Positions 12,471-22,240 of a DNA stretch of 64,000 nucleotides are shown here, piece after piece. The notes beneath the pieces were generated by a model. It was not told the DNA's origin and searched no databases. It saw only the letters and a list, made by a program, of their open reading frames with translations. The position numbers and the translations under genes were made by a program. Each line of letters starts with the position of its first letter. Position 1 is the stretch's first letter. The stretch covers positions 90,274,227 through 90,338,226 of the forward strand of contig CM039463.1 in NCBI GenBank assembly GCA_022414725.1, read 5' to 3'. The stretch is from Microglena sp. YARC. Taxonomy: Eukaryota; Chlorophyta; Chlorophyceae; Chlamydomonadales; Chlamydomonadaceae.

Positions 12471-12543
12471 GTCCGTCCCTCAGCACGTGCAAGGCATCCA
12501 CAAGCCCATAGCGAGCCACAACATGGAGGGGAGTCTCACCATT
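12471..12543 (-). pseudogene. Broken ankyrin exon with dead acceptor (copy I)
   Basis: Encodes NGETPLHVVARYGLVDALHVL and then diverges, so the second half of the repeat is missing. The 3' splice site that would be CAG reads CAC (12544-12546). The same change is present in copies II and III. It is probably skipped, which keeps the flanking phase-0 exons in frame. Confidence 0.65.
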
Positions 12544-12584
12544 GTGAGGAGTCAGCAGTGATATGAAAGCACGAGAGCTGGTAG

Positions 12585-12767
12585 CAGGGTACTACTAAGC
12601 GCGTGCGGCAGCTGCAATTTTGAGCCCCTCTGCGCTTTTCGCGCAGTTTTTTCAACCCCCTGTGGGCGCAGCGCTCATTTTTTGCGCTTTTTGCACTAAA
12701 AAGCGCTGACCAATTTGATGTTTGTGCGCTTTATCCGCTGACCTATTTGACAAAAAGTAGTACCCTG
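12585..12767. mobile_element. hAT-like MITE of the CAGGG type
   Basis: A 183-bp insertion with terminal inverted repeats CAGGGTACTACT and its complement, flanked by 8-bp duplications GCTGGTAG and GCTGGGAG (one mismatch). The corresponding position in copy II (about 33818-33825) is uninterrupted. Its right half resembles 13285-13390. Confidence 0.85.
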
Positions 12768-12934
12768 GCTGGGAGTTGTCGCTGACTTACTTGGCACTGC
12801 AATCGAATAAAACAGTTTACAACAGCAACTGTACACGCATTCAAGTCATTCACATGCCTGACCTGAACTAGTTAAATATGGGAGCCGCTAAACCTGAGAT
12901 CCTAAGCGTCTAATCAATGAAATGTGCGACCTAC

Positions 12935-13033
12935 ATCAATGGTAGTGTTGATGTCGGCTCCTTCATCCAAGAGCGCATTCATACAGGCCACATTGCCGTC
13001 ATTGGCCGCACTGTTCAGAGAGTATCCATTTTT
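12935..13033 (-). CDS. Ankyrin gene I, first ankyrin exon (KNGYSLNSAANDGN)
   Basis: A 99-nt phase-0 exon between a CTCCTACAG acceptor and a GTAGGT donor. It encodes a divergent repeat in which TPLH is replaced by YSLNS, with the core VACMNALLDEGADINTTID. It is the first repeat after the proline-rich exon. Equivalents are 33978-34076 and 51538-51630. Confidence 0.75.
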
Positions 13034-13284
13034 CTGTAGGAGTGCAGTGGAATGAGAGGTCATAGTTTGACAAGGTGGTATTAGCAAGACACTCTTAATG
13101 GTAACTGCACAGTGATTGAGGCTAATGGCATGGCTTAATGGTAACTGCACAGTGATTGAGGCTAATGGCAAGAACTTGTACTTCGTACTTCGTTGACAAT
13201 TTTGGCCTGGTATTGTCGACAATTTTCGACGAAGTACGAAACGTTTGTCCAGTTCATCCCCTCAATTGCTATAATCAGAGGAAC

Positions 13285-13390
13285 CATAACAATTTGCACT
13301 AAAAAGCCATTTGCACTAAAAAGCGCTGACCAATTTGGCGTTTGTTCGCTTCAAGCGCTGACCAATTTGGAAAGAAGAAGTACCCTGCTG
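13285..13390. mobile_element. Fragment of the CAGGG-type MITE
   Basis: Contains the same AAAAAGCGCTGACCAATTTG blocks and the same AAGTACCCTG right end as the MITE at 12585-12767, but the left end is replaced. Upstream, about 13180-13245, is an inverted repeat around CGTACTTCGT and GACAATTTT. No coding sequence is seen. Confidence 0.55.
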
Positions 13391-14069
13391 CACAGTGATT
13401 GAGGCTAATGGCATGGTGAGCAAGAATATAATTTAATCAGAGGAACCACAACAAAAGCAACACAACACAACACAACACAACACAACAACAACAAGCAACA
13501 AGCAACAAGCAACAACACGGATTGCACCATACATGGATACTTGCATGACGTTTAATGGGAACGTCTTGCTGATGACGACACATACACCAATCAGACAGCA
13601 TACTAACATGTCGGGAGCGCAGATACTAGATACATGGCCTTCATCAGGCCCTGGAGGGATACATGATACACGCACCCCCCCCCCCCCACCCCCACCCCCT
13701 CATTCTATATGCCGCCACATAGCACCAACCTACACATTATACGGATAACAAGCTCAATTCCCAAAACTGGCTTCACCAAACCAGACCACTACTTCAGAGG
13801 CTCAAAGTGTTCCCTCTACTTCGATTACAATCTTACCGGGCACGCTTCAGCCACTTCCGGTCCAGCCGCAAGAGGAGGTGGCCATGCAAAAGTTGGGGAG
13901 GGGGGGGGGGGCTTCAGATAGGAGGGCCAGCTGCAGCGTTCTGTTTGATGACAACCAGCCTTGAAAACTACCCCCACACACGACACCCATTTTTATTTTT
14001 TGCAAAAAGGATTTCCGCAAAGGGCGGGTCTACGTGCCCTAGCCCTAGACTCAATGATTATGTCCTCAC

Positions 14070-14245
14070 CTGAATAGGACGCAGGCGGGGGAGTTGCCGA
14101 TGACGAGATGGGAGCTGGAGGGGTGAGGAAGGGGACATTGATTGGTGGGGGAGTAAGAGGGGGGGGGGCATTGGTGCGGGGAGTAAGAGGGAGGGAGGTG
14201 GGGGGGGGCATTGTTCGGGGAGTTGGAGGAGGGAAGTGAAGGGAG
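14070..14245 (-). CDS. Ankyrin gene I, proline-rich exon
   Basis: The exon follows a TTTTATAG acceptor (copies II and III have TTTTACAG) and ends at CAG with a GTGAGG donor. It takes one base from the signal exon. The 176 nt plus that base make 59 codons and end in phase 0, exactly what the next ankyrin exon needs. The reading is APFTSLLQLPEQ, then a run rich in Pro, Leu and Ser. It is likely a flexible linker between the signal peptide and the repeats. Other frames are also open because the DNA is C-rich, so the frame rests on phase agreement. Confidence 0.55.
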
Positions 14246-14309
14246 CTATAAAACACAGTTCATATCCATATTGCTATATCTACTTATTCCAATGCCTAAC
14301 TGAAGGGAA

Positions 14310-14388
14310 CTTGAACTTGAACTTGGTTACATAGCTTTAGCCAGCAATTTGGCTGCTCGCCGTCTTCGGCAGTAAAAATAATATATAG
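14310..14388 (-). mobile_element. Ultra-short stem-loop retroposon
   Basis: A 79-bp insertion flanked by 13-bp duplications TAACTGAAGGGAA at 14297-14309 and 14389-14401. Copies II (about 35200) and III (about 52715) have the empty site. On the minus strand it reads an A/T-rich start, a GCCGAAGACGGC hairpin, an AGCCAAATTGCTGGCT hairpin, and then a tail of AAGTTC repeats. It looks like the extreme 3' end of a LINE or SINE with a microsatellite tail. Confidence 0.85.
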
Positions 14389-14708
14389 TAACTGAAGGGA
14401 AAGTGGGTGGGATGGGCGAGTGAGTGAGTGAGTGAGTGAGTGAGTAAGTAATCCTTAATAAAAACAAGCTGGTGCTAACAGCACAAGAAGATCCTATAAC
14501 ACAATACTCCTCCCATTAATTTGGTACATTCTCATGGGTGTAATCGCCTGACACGTCGGGACTGGCCGTCTGCTTTGGGGATACACCATACTCGGTCATC
14601 GCTCATGTGATCGTTGCACTTCACCGCATGCCAGCGCTGGACTGAGCATGACCAACGATTATCAAACATAATTGTGTATCCGCCTGCACCAGTCTATAAA
14701 GCACTTAC

Positions 14709-14769
14709 CTGCTGCAAGAAGTGCAGCATGTGCGGCCAGAATGACCACGATCATTTGTATCCACACCAT
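14709..14769 (-). CDS. Ankyrin gene I, signal-peptide exon
   Basis: A 61-nt exon starting at ATG and ending at a strong GTAAGTGC donor in phase 1. It encodes MVWIQMIVVILAAHAALLAA, a hydrophobic core followed by small residues, typical of a cleaved ER signal peptide. Copy III (52962-53022) keeps ATG. Copy II (35497-35557) has TTG. Conservation of length, phase and hydrophobicity among copies supports it as coding. No promoter is recognised. Confidence 0.6.
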
Positions 14770-14837
14770 TATGCCAGTAGCTGCTTGGAGCGAGATTTTC
14801 CCTGGACTCAGTGAGCTCCTTCCTATGGCAAATAATG

Positions 14838-14922
14838 GAAACTTGAACTTGGAACTTGAACTTCGTTACATAGCTTATATCAGCAATTTGGCTGCTAGCT
14901 GTCTTCGGCAGTAAAAAAACAT
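14838..14922 (-). mobile_element. Stem-loop retroposon, older copy
   Basis: Same family as 14310-14388: (AAGTTC) tail plus the two hairpins, diverged. It is present at the same place in copies II (35622-35706) and III (53085-53170), so it predates the segmental duplication. Confidence 0.75.
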
Positions 14923-15449
14923 TATAACCATGAAAATGTAAACGCGAGCAAATCACTTTTTTCTTCCATTAGAAATAAAACACAATAATGGCAATACAGT
15001 GATGGTGACTGGGCCACAATGCATACAGTGCTTCAGATGCAGTGCAACGGAGCGTGGCAGGTGCTGCATGCAGTTCCCTTTGCACAGTGCTGATATCCAT
15101 ATATCTACCAACGAAGGGGTATATTTTTGTACATGTATGATGTTGTTTGCTATCAGTTAGTATCCTGGTAAGGAATGGTCTCTTGACTTTATTTGAGATG
15201 CCACAAGAAGAAAAGACAGACAATGCCTGTTTGTTTGTAACACGAAAAGACAGACAATGCCTGAAAAGACCATGCCTGTTTGTTTGTAAGTATTTGCCAA
15301 TTATTTGCTGATTACACTATCGCGTAATCTGGTCAGACGTGAATACATGACCTACCGGTACTGTATTTAAAGTGTGACATTAACACATATTTACGTGGTC
15401 AAAGTGGATTGATCTCTCGCGCGTTCCATTTATGTAACTTAGGATATTA

Positions 15450-15520
15450 TTATCAACTTGAATTTGGTTACCTAGCTTCAGCCAGCAATTTGGCTGCTCA
15501 CCGTCTTCGGCAGTAAAAAC
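15450..15520 (-). mobile_element. Stem-loop retroposon, third copy
   Basis: Same two hairpins and GTTCAAG-type tail. The flanks carry ATTATTAT on both sides. It is present in copy II (36212-36285), but copy III (about 53430) reads straight through, so the insertion occurred after copy III split off, or copy III lost it. Confidence 0.7.
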
Positions 15521-15769
15521 AATTATTATGCTAAATTGAAATAAATATACCGGTAGTCAGGTGGTCGGAAAGGTCTATGTTCGTAGAGCAGTCCAGTACG
15601 CCAGTGTAGCAAGATATATAGCCTGCTACTAGTCTATCTTGACATCTCGGGCCTGTCTTTTCGAGATGTCCCATCGGTCTAGCTCCGTCACGGTACATTC
15701 AGGTGGATACTAAAAGGCATCGAACGACATCGTATAATTAAGATTCGTTCGAAATTGCCAGGATGGGAT

Positions 15770-15840
15770 TCCCCAGCTGCGGCGTACGGAAGGGTCCCCT
15801 TAACACCACGCCCCTCCAAGCGTTAACTGTTTTTCCAGGA
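15770..15840 (+). mobile_element. 3' end of the tRNA-derived SINE
   Basis: GGCGTACGGAAGGGTCCCCT followed by AACACCACGCCCCTCCAAGCGTTA matches the tail of the SINE copies at 11887 and 27800. The head is missing. The same fragment is in copy II at 44098-44148. Confidence 0.6.
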
Positions 15841-16509
15841 TGGGATGACGATAACAAACACCCAATGAACTGGTCCCCATTTCTCAACGAATATTCTGAT
15901 CAAATAAAATCCCACATTCAATGGTTCTTGTGGGTGGTCCCATTTTCCGGAAAGGACTTTGGATATGCGCACGATCATGCTCGATAACATCACCAACAGG
16001 TGGACAGGTAGATTTACGCCCCATAGCTGATAAATGCACAGATATACGACACATAGCTGGTAAATGCAGTTCAGACTGCTGGCAGAGGGCATTGCACCAT
16101 TGAGTAATCTGAAGGGTGGAATAATGCCCTCGAACAGTAGGAAGGGAAGGCAGCGCATCCAAGATCTTGTTACCTGGGGGGAATACTGATAAAATAAATC
16201 AAATATTGCTTGGTTGAATCCATAACTACGTGTGCACCGTTCCGAAACACCATTCCTTGCTACACACCTTCCGAGTCACGCTTCGTATCAATCCACACAG
16301 CCAGCAAGAAAAAACGATAATGCCGACCTGGCGACTTCAGAGATGATGGGAGTTATAAATGCAAAAAACGCCTCGCTCTCTTTTTGTAAGGCTTACTGTA
16401 GCTGTCAAAATATGCGTCTGCGTGCGCGTGCGTTGCCATGGCAAAACAAATGTCGTTGAAATATCTGAAACATCCGGCCATTTTTCTGAAGGACAGGTGA
16501 TAGATGACA

Positions 16510-16781
16510 ACCATTCTGTCAATAATAAATACCCTGGCAGGGGTAGGGGGTACGATACCCCCTTAAAGGCTTTGGGGACTCAGGGCTGGGTGTGGATCAG
16601 ATCTAGTACTTAGTCGCCGACATAGTGAGGCCCTGAGTGGCAGTGTGCGGGACCGCTGGGGAATCATCGTTCTTCTGCCGGGGCATGCATAATTGTCAGA
16701 ATAATGAACTACAGGCACACGGATGTTATCTAGATCTAGATGCCGTATAGCATCCGTGTGCCTGTAGTTCACCATTCTGAC
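16510..16781. mobile_element. 272-bp insertion with a long hairpin
   Basis: Flanked by 8-bp direct repeats AGATGACA (16502-16509 and 16782-16789). Copies II and III lack the insert. Its right third folds into a hairpin with 36-nt arms (16694-16729 and 16747-16782) matching at about 33 positions, with loop CTAGATCTAGATGCCGT. It is not a simple terminal-inverted-repeat element; the family is unknown. Confidence 0.7.
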
Positions 16782-16829
16782 AGATGACAGGTGTCCTCCA
16801 CACAGATTAAAGGGAATATATAGTTACAT

Positions 16830-17200
16830 TATAGTTACATTTGGAGCAACCTAGCCGACTATCTTTCTACTTGTAGAAGAGCAAGACAGGAAGCCCTGGA
16901 CTGCTTAGTGGCACCGTAATTTATCATCCCTTTTTTTCTTCTTCTTGTGACTTCTCATTTGTTAGCTTCTTACCTCCGCCACTGTAAGTGGTTGAGATCT
17001 GGGTCCGGCTCTAAGGGGTTTAATACCTACGCCACCAAAACGGTGGTTGGGAGTTTGGTTTGTTTGTCCTCGACACACCCCTGATGTAATGGGGTTTTTT
17101 GCTTTGTGGGTGCTTTTTCTTTTTGTTTAAAGCACAGAGTCTCATACACCCTCGCGGTGTCAAGTAGACTTTAACATGTAATGTAATGTAATGTAATGTA
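16830..17200 (+). mobile_element. Retroposon with (TAATG)n tail, long copy
   Basis: About 370 bp present only in copy I; copies II and III have uninterrupted sequence here. It ends in four to five TAATG units. Its last 150 bp match the short copy at 54010-54155. 5' truncation plus a microsatellite tail fits LINE-type retroposition. Confidence 0.75.
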
Positions 17201-17649
17201 TTCACAGCAAAATCAATGACGAGACCGCACAGCGCCGGAGCAGCTGGAGAAACATATATGGCCAAATGATAGTTGATAGGTGTCCTCCATAACACCCTAA
17301 GATATCGGGTTTGAGGAGGTTGACTTGGCAGGAAACAGAAAAGTCTTGAAAACTGAATGGAAATTGAGAAAACCCACAAAACCAAAGAATCAATGATGAG
17401 AGCATTCGCGATAACATCCTAATATATATCGGATAAAAATGCCGGATGTTTTTTTGTTGGAGGGGTGGGGTGGGTGGGTGGGCAAGAATAAAGTTGTCAG
17501 ACCGCATGTTCGGAAGTTGTTATTTTCACCTCTGCCCCCCCCCCCCCCCCTGCCCCTTGAGGCTTCATATATGGACACCCAGGCACCGTTGCAGGTGTAG
17601 TGATTATTTTGATCCTTTAAATATGTCATATACCGGTATTTATTGTAGG

Positions 17650-18530
17650 AGCAGTTCGTGGCTGGCTTGGTGGCTAGTGTGGGAAGAATGCTGGTACAGG
17701 AGGCAATAGATTCTCTGTGAAGCTTAGAGATGAGTTTGTCAGCGTGTTCCCGACTGATCCCTAAGGTGGAGAGATTGGAAATAGTTGTGATGGGTATGGT
17801 ACCAGTGGTTACAATGGTAAAGACTTGGTAGTGGACAAGGGATCCTTGTTGTTGAAGGATACATTGGAGCTCCTTATGCTGGACACTCTTTTCCTGGAAT
17901 TTGATGTGGTGGTTAGTGTCTGAGCAGTAGTCCAGTTATACTAGGTAGGCTTTTCTTGGTTTGGATTCGTCATCAATGAGGAGGAGGTCAGGCATGTATT
18001 TATCCCATGTGGTTTGGGGAAGATCAGGGGTTTTGAGGGCGGTTGGGGGTCTGGTGGGGATGTCAGATGTTGCCTCACGTGTGCCTACGTCCATGTACAT
18101 AGGAAGGGCCTCCAGGGTCCCATTGGCTACTGCCTTTTGGATGAGTTGGACCGCCTTAATATGTCTTACATAAATCCCTTTAAATACAGGGTGGGTGCAC
18201 CCAGCAAGGATATGACCAGCTCCATCATGTGCTTTTTGACAAAGAGGGCAGCCATCATTAAAAGGGGGGCTGGTGTTGGTACCATAGGGGCGTTTCTATC
18301 GGTACGCCAGTTTTCTAGTCCATAGACGTCCCCATCTAGCTTCATGGATTTGTATTTTTTGCCACCATTTATTTGTTGCCAGTGGATTGCCAGAAGCGAT
18401 AACTAGCTTGAGGGAGGAGGAAGGGGTTAGATTGCTCCCACATAGAGGAGTAGATGCCCGTGGTGTTTGCCTGCCCGGTGTGCTAGTGGGTGGGGAGGAC
18501 AGCCTTGATACACTTGGTGGTTCCATAACT
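17650..18530 (-). pseudogene. LINE remnant: C-terminal zinc motif and endonuclease region
   Basis: One minus-strand frame gives KWWQKIQIHEARWGRLWTRKL, a TAG stop near 18296, then CPLCQKAHDGAGHILAGC, a CCHC-type motif, and further on DKYMPDLLLIDD and LDYCSDTNHHI. This arrangement is typical of the C-terminus of non-LTR retrotransposons with a restriction-like endonuclease, common in algae and protists. A TAA stop at 17936-17938 falls where the catalytic-region Glu would be expected, so the copy is dead. No reverse transcriptase core remains. The family assignment is from motif memory. Confidence 0.65.
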
Positions 18531-18536
18531 AGTGAT

Positions 18537-18821
18537 TCAATTTCCTTGTACTCAGGTCAAACAAGTACAATCCGGCGCCTCACATTCCATCCCCCGCACT
18601 CTGGTCAAACTAGTACAATCCGGCGCCTCACATTCAATCCCCCGCACTCAGGTCAAACTAGTTCAATTGGGCGCCTCACATTCAATCCCCCGCACGCAGG
18701 TCAAGCAAGTACCATCGGGGGCTCACATTCAATCCTCCGCACTCAGGTCAAACAAGTCAAGTCGAGCGCCTCAAATTCAATCCCCGCACTCAGGTTAAGT
18801 AAGTACAATCGGGGGCCTCAC
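18537..18821 (-). repeat. Tandem array of exon-adjacent donor sites (about 45 bp x 6)
   Basis: Six copies of a unit running, on the minus strand, GTGAGGCGCC-like donor, CGATTGTACTTGTTTGACC, GAGTGCGGGGGATTGAAT. Each unit therefore begins with a potential 5' splice site, and the first one ends exon 18822-18920. A matching four-copy array is at 47928-48119. Confidence 0.85.
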
Positions 18822-18920
18822 ATTCGAAATGGCTTTGGTGTTGGCTCCCTTGTCCAACAACGCATTCAGGGCCTCCTCATTCCTTGAGAAAACCGCATAA
18901 TAAAGGGGAGTCCTGCCATT
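18822..18920 (-). CDS. Ankyrin fragment cluster, exon (NGRTPLYYAVFSRNEE)
   Basis: A 99-nt phase-0 exon from a CTTCTCAG acceptor to a GTGAGG donor, encoding a 33-residue repeat ending ALNALLDKGANTKAISN. It is the most 3' of three exons in a small cluster that has no visible signal or proline exon of its own. It may be the tail of copy II displaced by the LTR element, or an orphan. Confidence 0.7.
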
Positions 18921-19228
18921 CTGAGAAGTTGACAGTGTTAAGAAAGCATTTGAGCTGGAAGTTGGCACTGAATTGCTACTTGATTATAAAATTTGATAAT
19001 GCAGGTTTGCACTTGAGTAAGGCAGTTTATAACAAGAACAACAACAACAACAACACTTCTTACAAAGGCAGTTAACAACAATAACAACAGCACTTCTTAC
19101 AACTGCAGTTTGAACAATAACAACAAAAACAAAAACACTACTAACAAAGGCAGTTTACAAGAACAACAACAACAACACTTCTTACAAACGCAGTTTATAA
19201 TACCAACAAGAACACTTCTTACAAAGGC

Positions 19229-20870
19229 ACACTTGCACACAGTGAGAACTACTCCACTAGGTCTGTTCAAAACGCATGTGTTTGTAAGACTGTACCCCAA
19301 AACAAGCACGTCTTGAGGGGCAACACAGTGTTTTCACGCATACTGTAGCATTGTGTGTTTTCACACATAATCCCAGCTCCCGAACACACATCCGACCCCC
19401 ATAGTTTGTGACACTGTTCTCTCTTAAATCGCAATTATAGTCACCTTCTCTTATGACATTTTCAATTTACCATATGTCTGCATTCCTACATATTATAAGA
19501 AATATAATTGAGTGTCTCTGAACTTTCTGTTAAGTGTGTGACTGAAGCATGCACGAAAATGGCTAGAAATGGCGGGAATAGAGTCACACACATTTTATAG
19601 GGGACACCACATCAGAGATAAGCATGCATTTGGGTCCAGGGTTGGGTATTCGGTGATCCATTCTCTTCCGCAGCCAGGCCCAAAACATGAATGGGGTCCT
19701 CACATTATCTGTGGCTTCGATGTTGGCTCCCCTGTCCAGCAACGCATTCAAGGCCTCCTCATTTCCTGAGTCAACCGCAGAATAAAGGGGAGTCCAGCCA
19801 TCCTGAGAAGTAGACAGTGTTAAGAACGCATGTGAGCTGGAAGTTGGGACTGAATTGCTACTGCACTTGAGTAAGGCAGGACTGCACTAGAGTTAGACAG
19901 TTCACAACACCAACACCAACAACACTTCCTACAAAGGCGATTTACAAAAACAAAAACAACAACAACAACACTTCTAATAAAGGCAGTTAACAACAATAAC
20001 ATCAAAAATTCTTACAACTGCAGATTGAACAATAACAACAACAACAAACCTTCTTACAAAGGCAGGTTACAACAACAACAACACGTCTTACAAAGGCAAA
20101 TAACAACAATAACAACAACATTTCTTACAACTGCAGTTTGAACAATAACAACAACAACAAAACTTCTTACAAAGGCAGGTTACAACAACAACAACAACAA
20201 CAACACTTCTTACAAACGCTGTTTACAATACCAACAAGAACACTTCTTACAAAGGCAGTTTACAAGAACAACAACAACAGCAACACTTCTTACAACCGCA
20301 GATTACGATACCAACAAGAACACTTCTTACAACGGCACACTTGCACACAGTGAGAACTACTCCACTAGGTTTGTTCAAAACGCATGTGTTTGGAAGACTG
20401 TACCCCAAAACAAGCACGTCTTGAGGGGCGACACGGTGTTTTCACACATACTGTAGCACTGTGTGTGACTCACACACATCCCAGCTCCCAAACACACATC
20501 TGAACCCCATTGTTCGTGACACTTCTCTCTCTTACATCGCAATTAAGGTCACCTTCTTTTTGACATTTTCAATTTACCATATGTCTGCATTTCCATATAT
20601 TATAAGAAATATAATTGAGTGTCTCTGAACTTTCTGTTAAGTGTGTAACTGAAGCATGCACGAAAATGGCTAGAAATGGCCGGAATAGAGTCACACACAT
20701 TTTATAGGGGGTACCACATCAGGTATAAGCATGCATTTGGGTCCAGGGTTGGGTATTCGGTGATCCATTCTCTTCCGCACCCAGGCCCAAAACATGAATG
20801 GGGTCCTCACATTATCTGTGGCTTCGATGTTGGCTCCCCTGTCCAGCAACGCATTCAAGGCGTCCACATA
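19229..20870. repeat. Tandem duplication of exon-intron module, offset about 1107 bp
   Basis: The stretch running through exon 19704-19802 and the following intron recurs at exon 20811-20903. The intron portion from the GCATGCACGAAAATGGCTAG block to the donor is nearly identical. Many short (CAA)n arrays and CACTTCTTACAAAGGCAG blocks fill 19020-20340. Confidence 0.8.
19704..19802 (-). CDS. Ankyrin fragment cluster, exon (DGWTPLYSAVDSGNEE)
   Basis: A 99-nt phase-0 exon from a CTTCTCAG acceptor to a GTGAGG donor, with the repeat core ALNALLDRGANIEATDN. The second half is identical to that of exon 20811-20903, consistent with recent module duplication. Confidence 0.75.
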
Positions 20871-20903
20871 ATCCAAGGCCTTGTAGAGGGGAGTCTGACC
20901 AAA
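20811..20903 (-). CDS. Ankyrin fragment cluster, first exon (FGQTPLYKALDY)
   Basis: A 93-nt phase-0 exon encoding 31 residues, two short of a full repeat in the loop after the first helix. It ends ALLDRGANIEATDN and a GTGAGG donor. Upstream, 20985-21245 is imperfect CAA/ACG-rich low-complexity DNA. Confidence 0.75.
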
Positions 20904-21328
20904 CTGAGGAGTAAGCAGTGGTATGAGAGAATGTGAGTCAGTAGTCACTGAATTGCTGCAGCACTTATTATGCAACTCAGTTGACAAGAACACAAGCAAC
21001 ACCACCAACACCACCACAACCACCAACACCATCAACACAACCAGCACCAACACCAAACAACAACAACAATAACAACCACGACGAAGACAACAACAACAAC
21101 AACCTGGAGCAACAACAACGACGAAGACAGCAACAATTACGAAGAGAACGACAACAACGACAACAACAGCAACAACGACAACTGCTGCAACAACAACAAC
21201 AACAACAACAACCAGCAACAACAACGACAACTGCAGTAACATAGCTTTAGTGCGGCTAGAGCGTTGACGGCTGCTGCTTTCTGCTCGCTGATTAGTGTGC
21301 AACGACTCCTACCAGCATCAACTTGTTG

Positions 21329-21556
21329 TTATTGTCCGACTTATATGTTAGCACTTGAGTAGGCGAAGTACGCACATGACTCTGTTCCCTTCTGGTCCCG
21401 TGTTGTCTGCCGCCAGGCGTCCCGGCTAGCTATGGCATGCACGCCACTATGCAGTACTACGTAGTGCGCATTAGACCTTCCCTATATGTCGCTCTATTGC
21501 GACTAATTGCTATCTTCACTCTATTGAGTCTGCAGTGTAAACTACTACGACTAAAA
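21329..21556 (+). repeat. 5' LTR of element B
   Basis: Starts TTATTGTCCGACTTATATG and ends CTACTACGACTAAAA. It differs from the 3' LTR by several substitutions and indels, including an extra TACGTAGTGC block near 21457-21470, so the insertion is old. Confidence 0.8.
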
Positions 21557-22240
21557 GGTTATGTGCGCCACCTGAAACGCTATAGAAGACCGACCACTGC
21601 GCCCCACTCTTGAGCCAGTTACCCTTTGACCTGCTTGGGACCGTCTACTGCTACGGAATCGCTAGATTGTCACTTTGCTGGAATCTAGGCTCCTACGCTG
21701 CACCGTCTACTGCTTTTACAAGGACTTCTCTCGTTCACCGCCTGGAGCGTCCACAATCGCTGAATCGTCCTTGCGAGAAGCAACCTGCATTGTCATCGTA
21801 TTCCTTGACGTGAGTTGAGTTGTCCTCACCAGAAATCACACAGAGTCGAGCAATCCTCCGAGATTGCTGCACTTGTGTGCCCAAAAGCTCTGTCTTGTTG
21901 GAACCATTCGCTGCTATATCAGTAGGTAACATACGTTGCCGGCTCCTGTCCAACCTCCCGGCAAGTTTCACCATTGGCCTCCCGCTGGATCCATTCGGGT
22001 CGCCGTTTGCTGCCCAGACCCCTCCCCTCTACCCCCCACAAACCCAAATCCCTACTGTAACTCTCCTATCCCCTCTGCTCCGAACAACTGCACCTCAACC
22101 CAAGATCATCCATCGCCTTCACATCTGAATTACCCACTGGCGGGCTTATTAATCGGTGTGAAGGGTGGACCTGGCCAAGATACGCCTCTACAGCAACGCT
22201 GGATTACCACTGCCTTGTCACCGCTGCAATCGCCGCTGCA

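Larger units (their letters stand above)
7947..14769 (-). other. Ankyrin gene copy I (whole gene model)
   Basis: Ten minus-strand blocks form a phase-consistent model: a signal-peptide exon (14769-14709, ends in phase 1), a proline-rich exon (14245-14070, phase 1 to 0), and ankyrin exons at 13033-12935, 12211-12101, 11403-11305, 10905-10801, 10389-10294, 8988-8881 and 8078-7947. All internal ankyrin exons are multiples of three and phase 0. A broken exon lies near 12.5 kb. The model predicts a protein entering the secretory pathway that carries at least seven ankyrin repeats, which bind other proteins in known families. Introns are full of (CAA)n, MITE and SINE insertions. The true 3' end is uncertain because satellite DNA begins just downstream. 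Confidence 0.65.
13434..17640 (-). other. 5' flank of ankyrin gene copy I (duplicated unit)
   Basis: Apart from the two exons listed separately, this stretch is non-coding. Its blocks recur in order at 34190-36853 plus 43907-45770 (copy II) and 51712-55270 (copy III). Examples are the CCGCCACATAGCACCAAC block, the TAAGATTGT donor-like site after a PPLAAGP-type open stretch, and the CCATGGCAACGCACGCGC-like block. A conserved segment near 16258-16325 has a GTGAGT-like donor in copies II and III and may be an upstream non-coding exon. Confidence 0.6.

Noticed and set aside
20691..21302. 203-codon minus-strand frame with poly-Val and an ankyrin end
   Set aside because: Only the 31-residue ankyrin exon inside it is real; the rest is CAA-rich intron read through.
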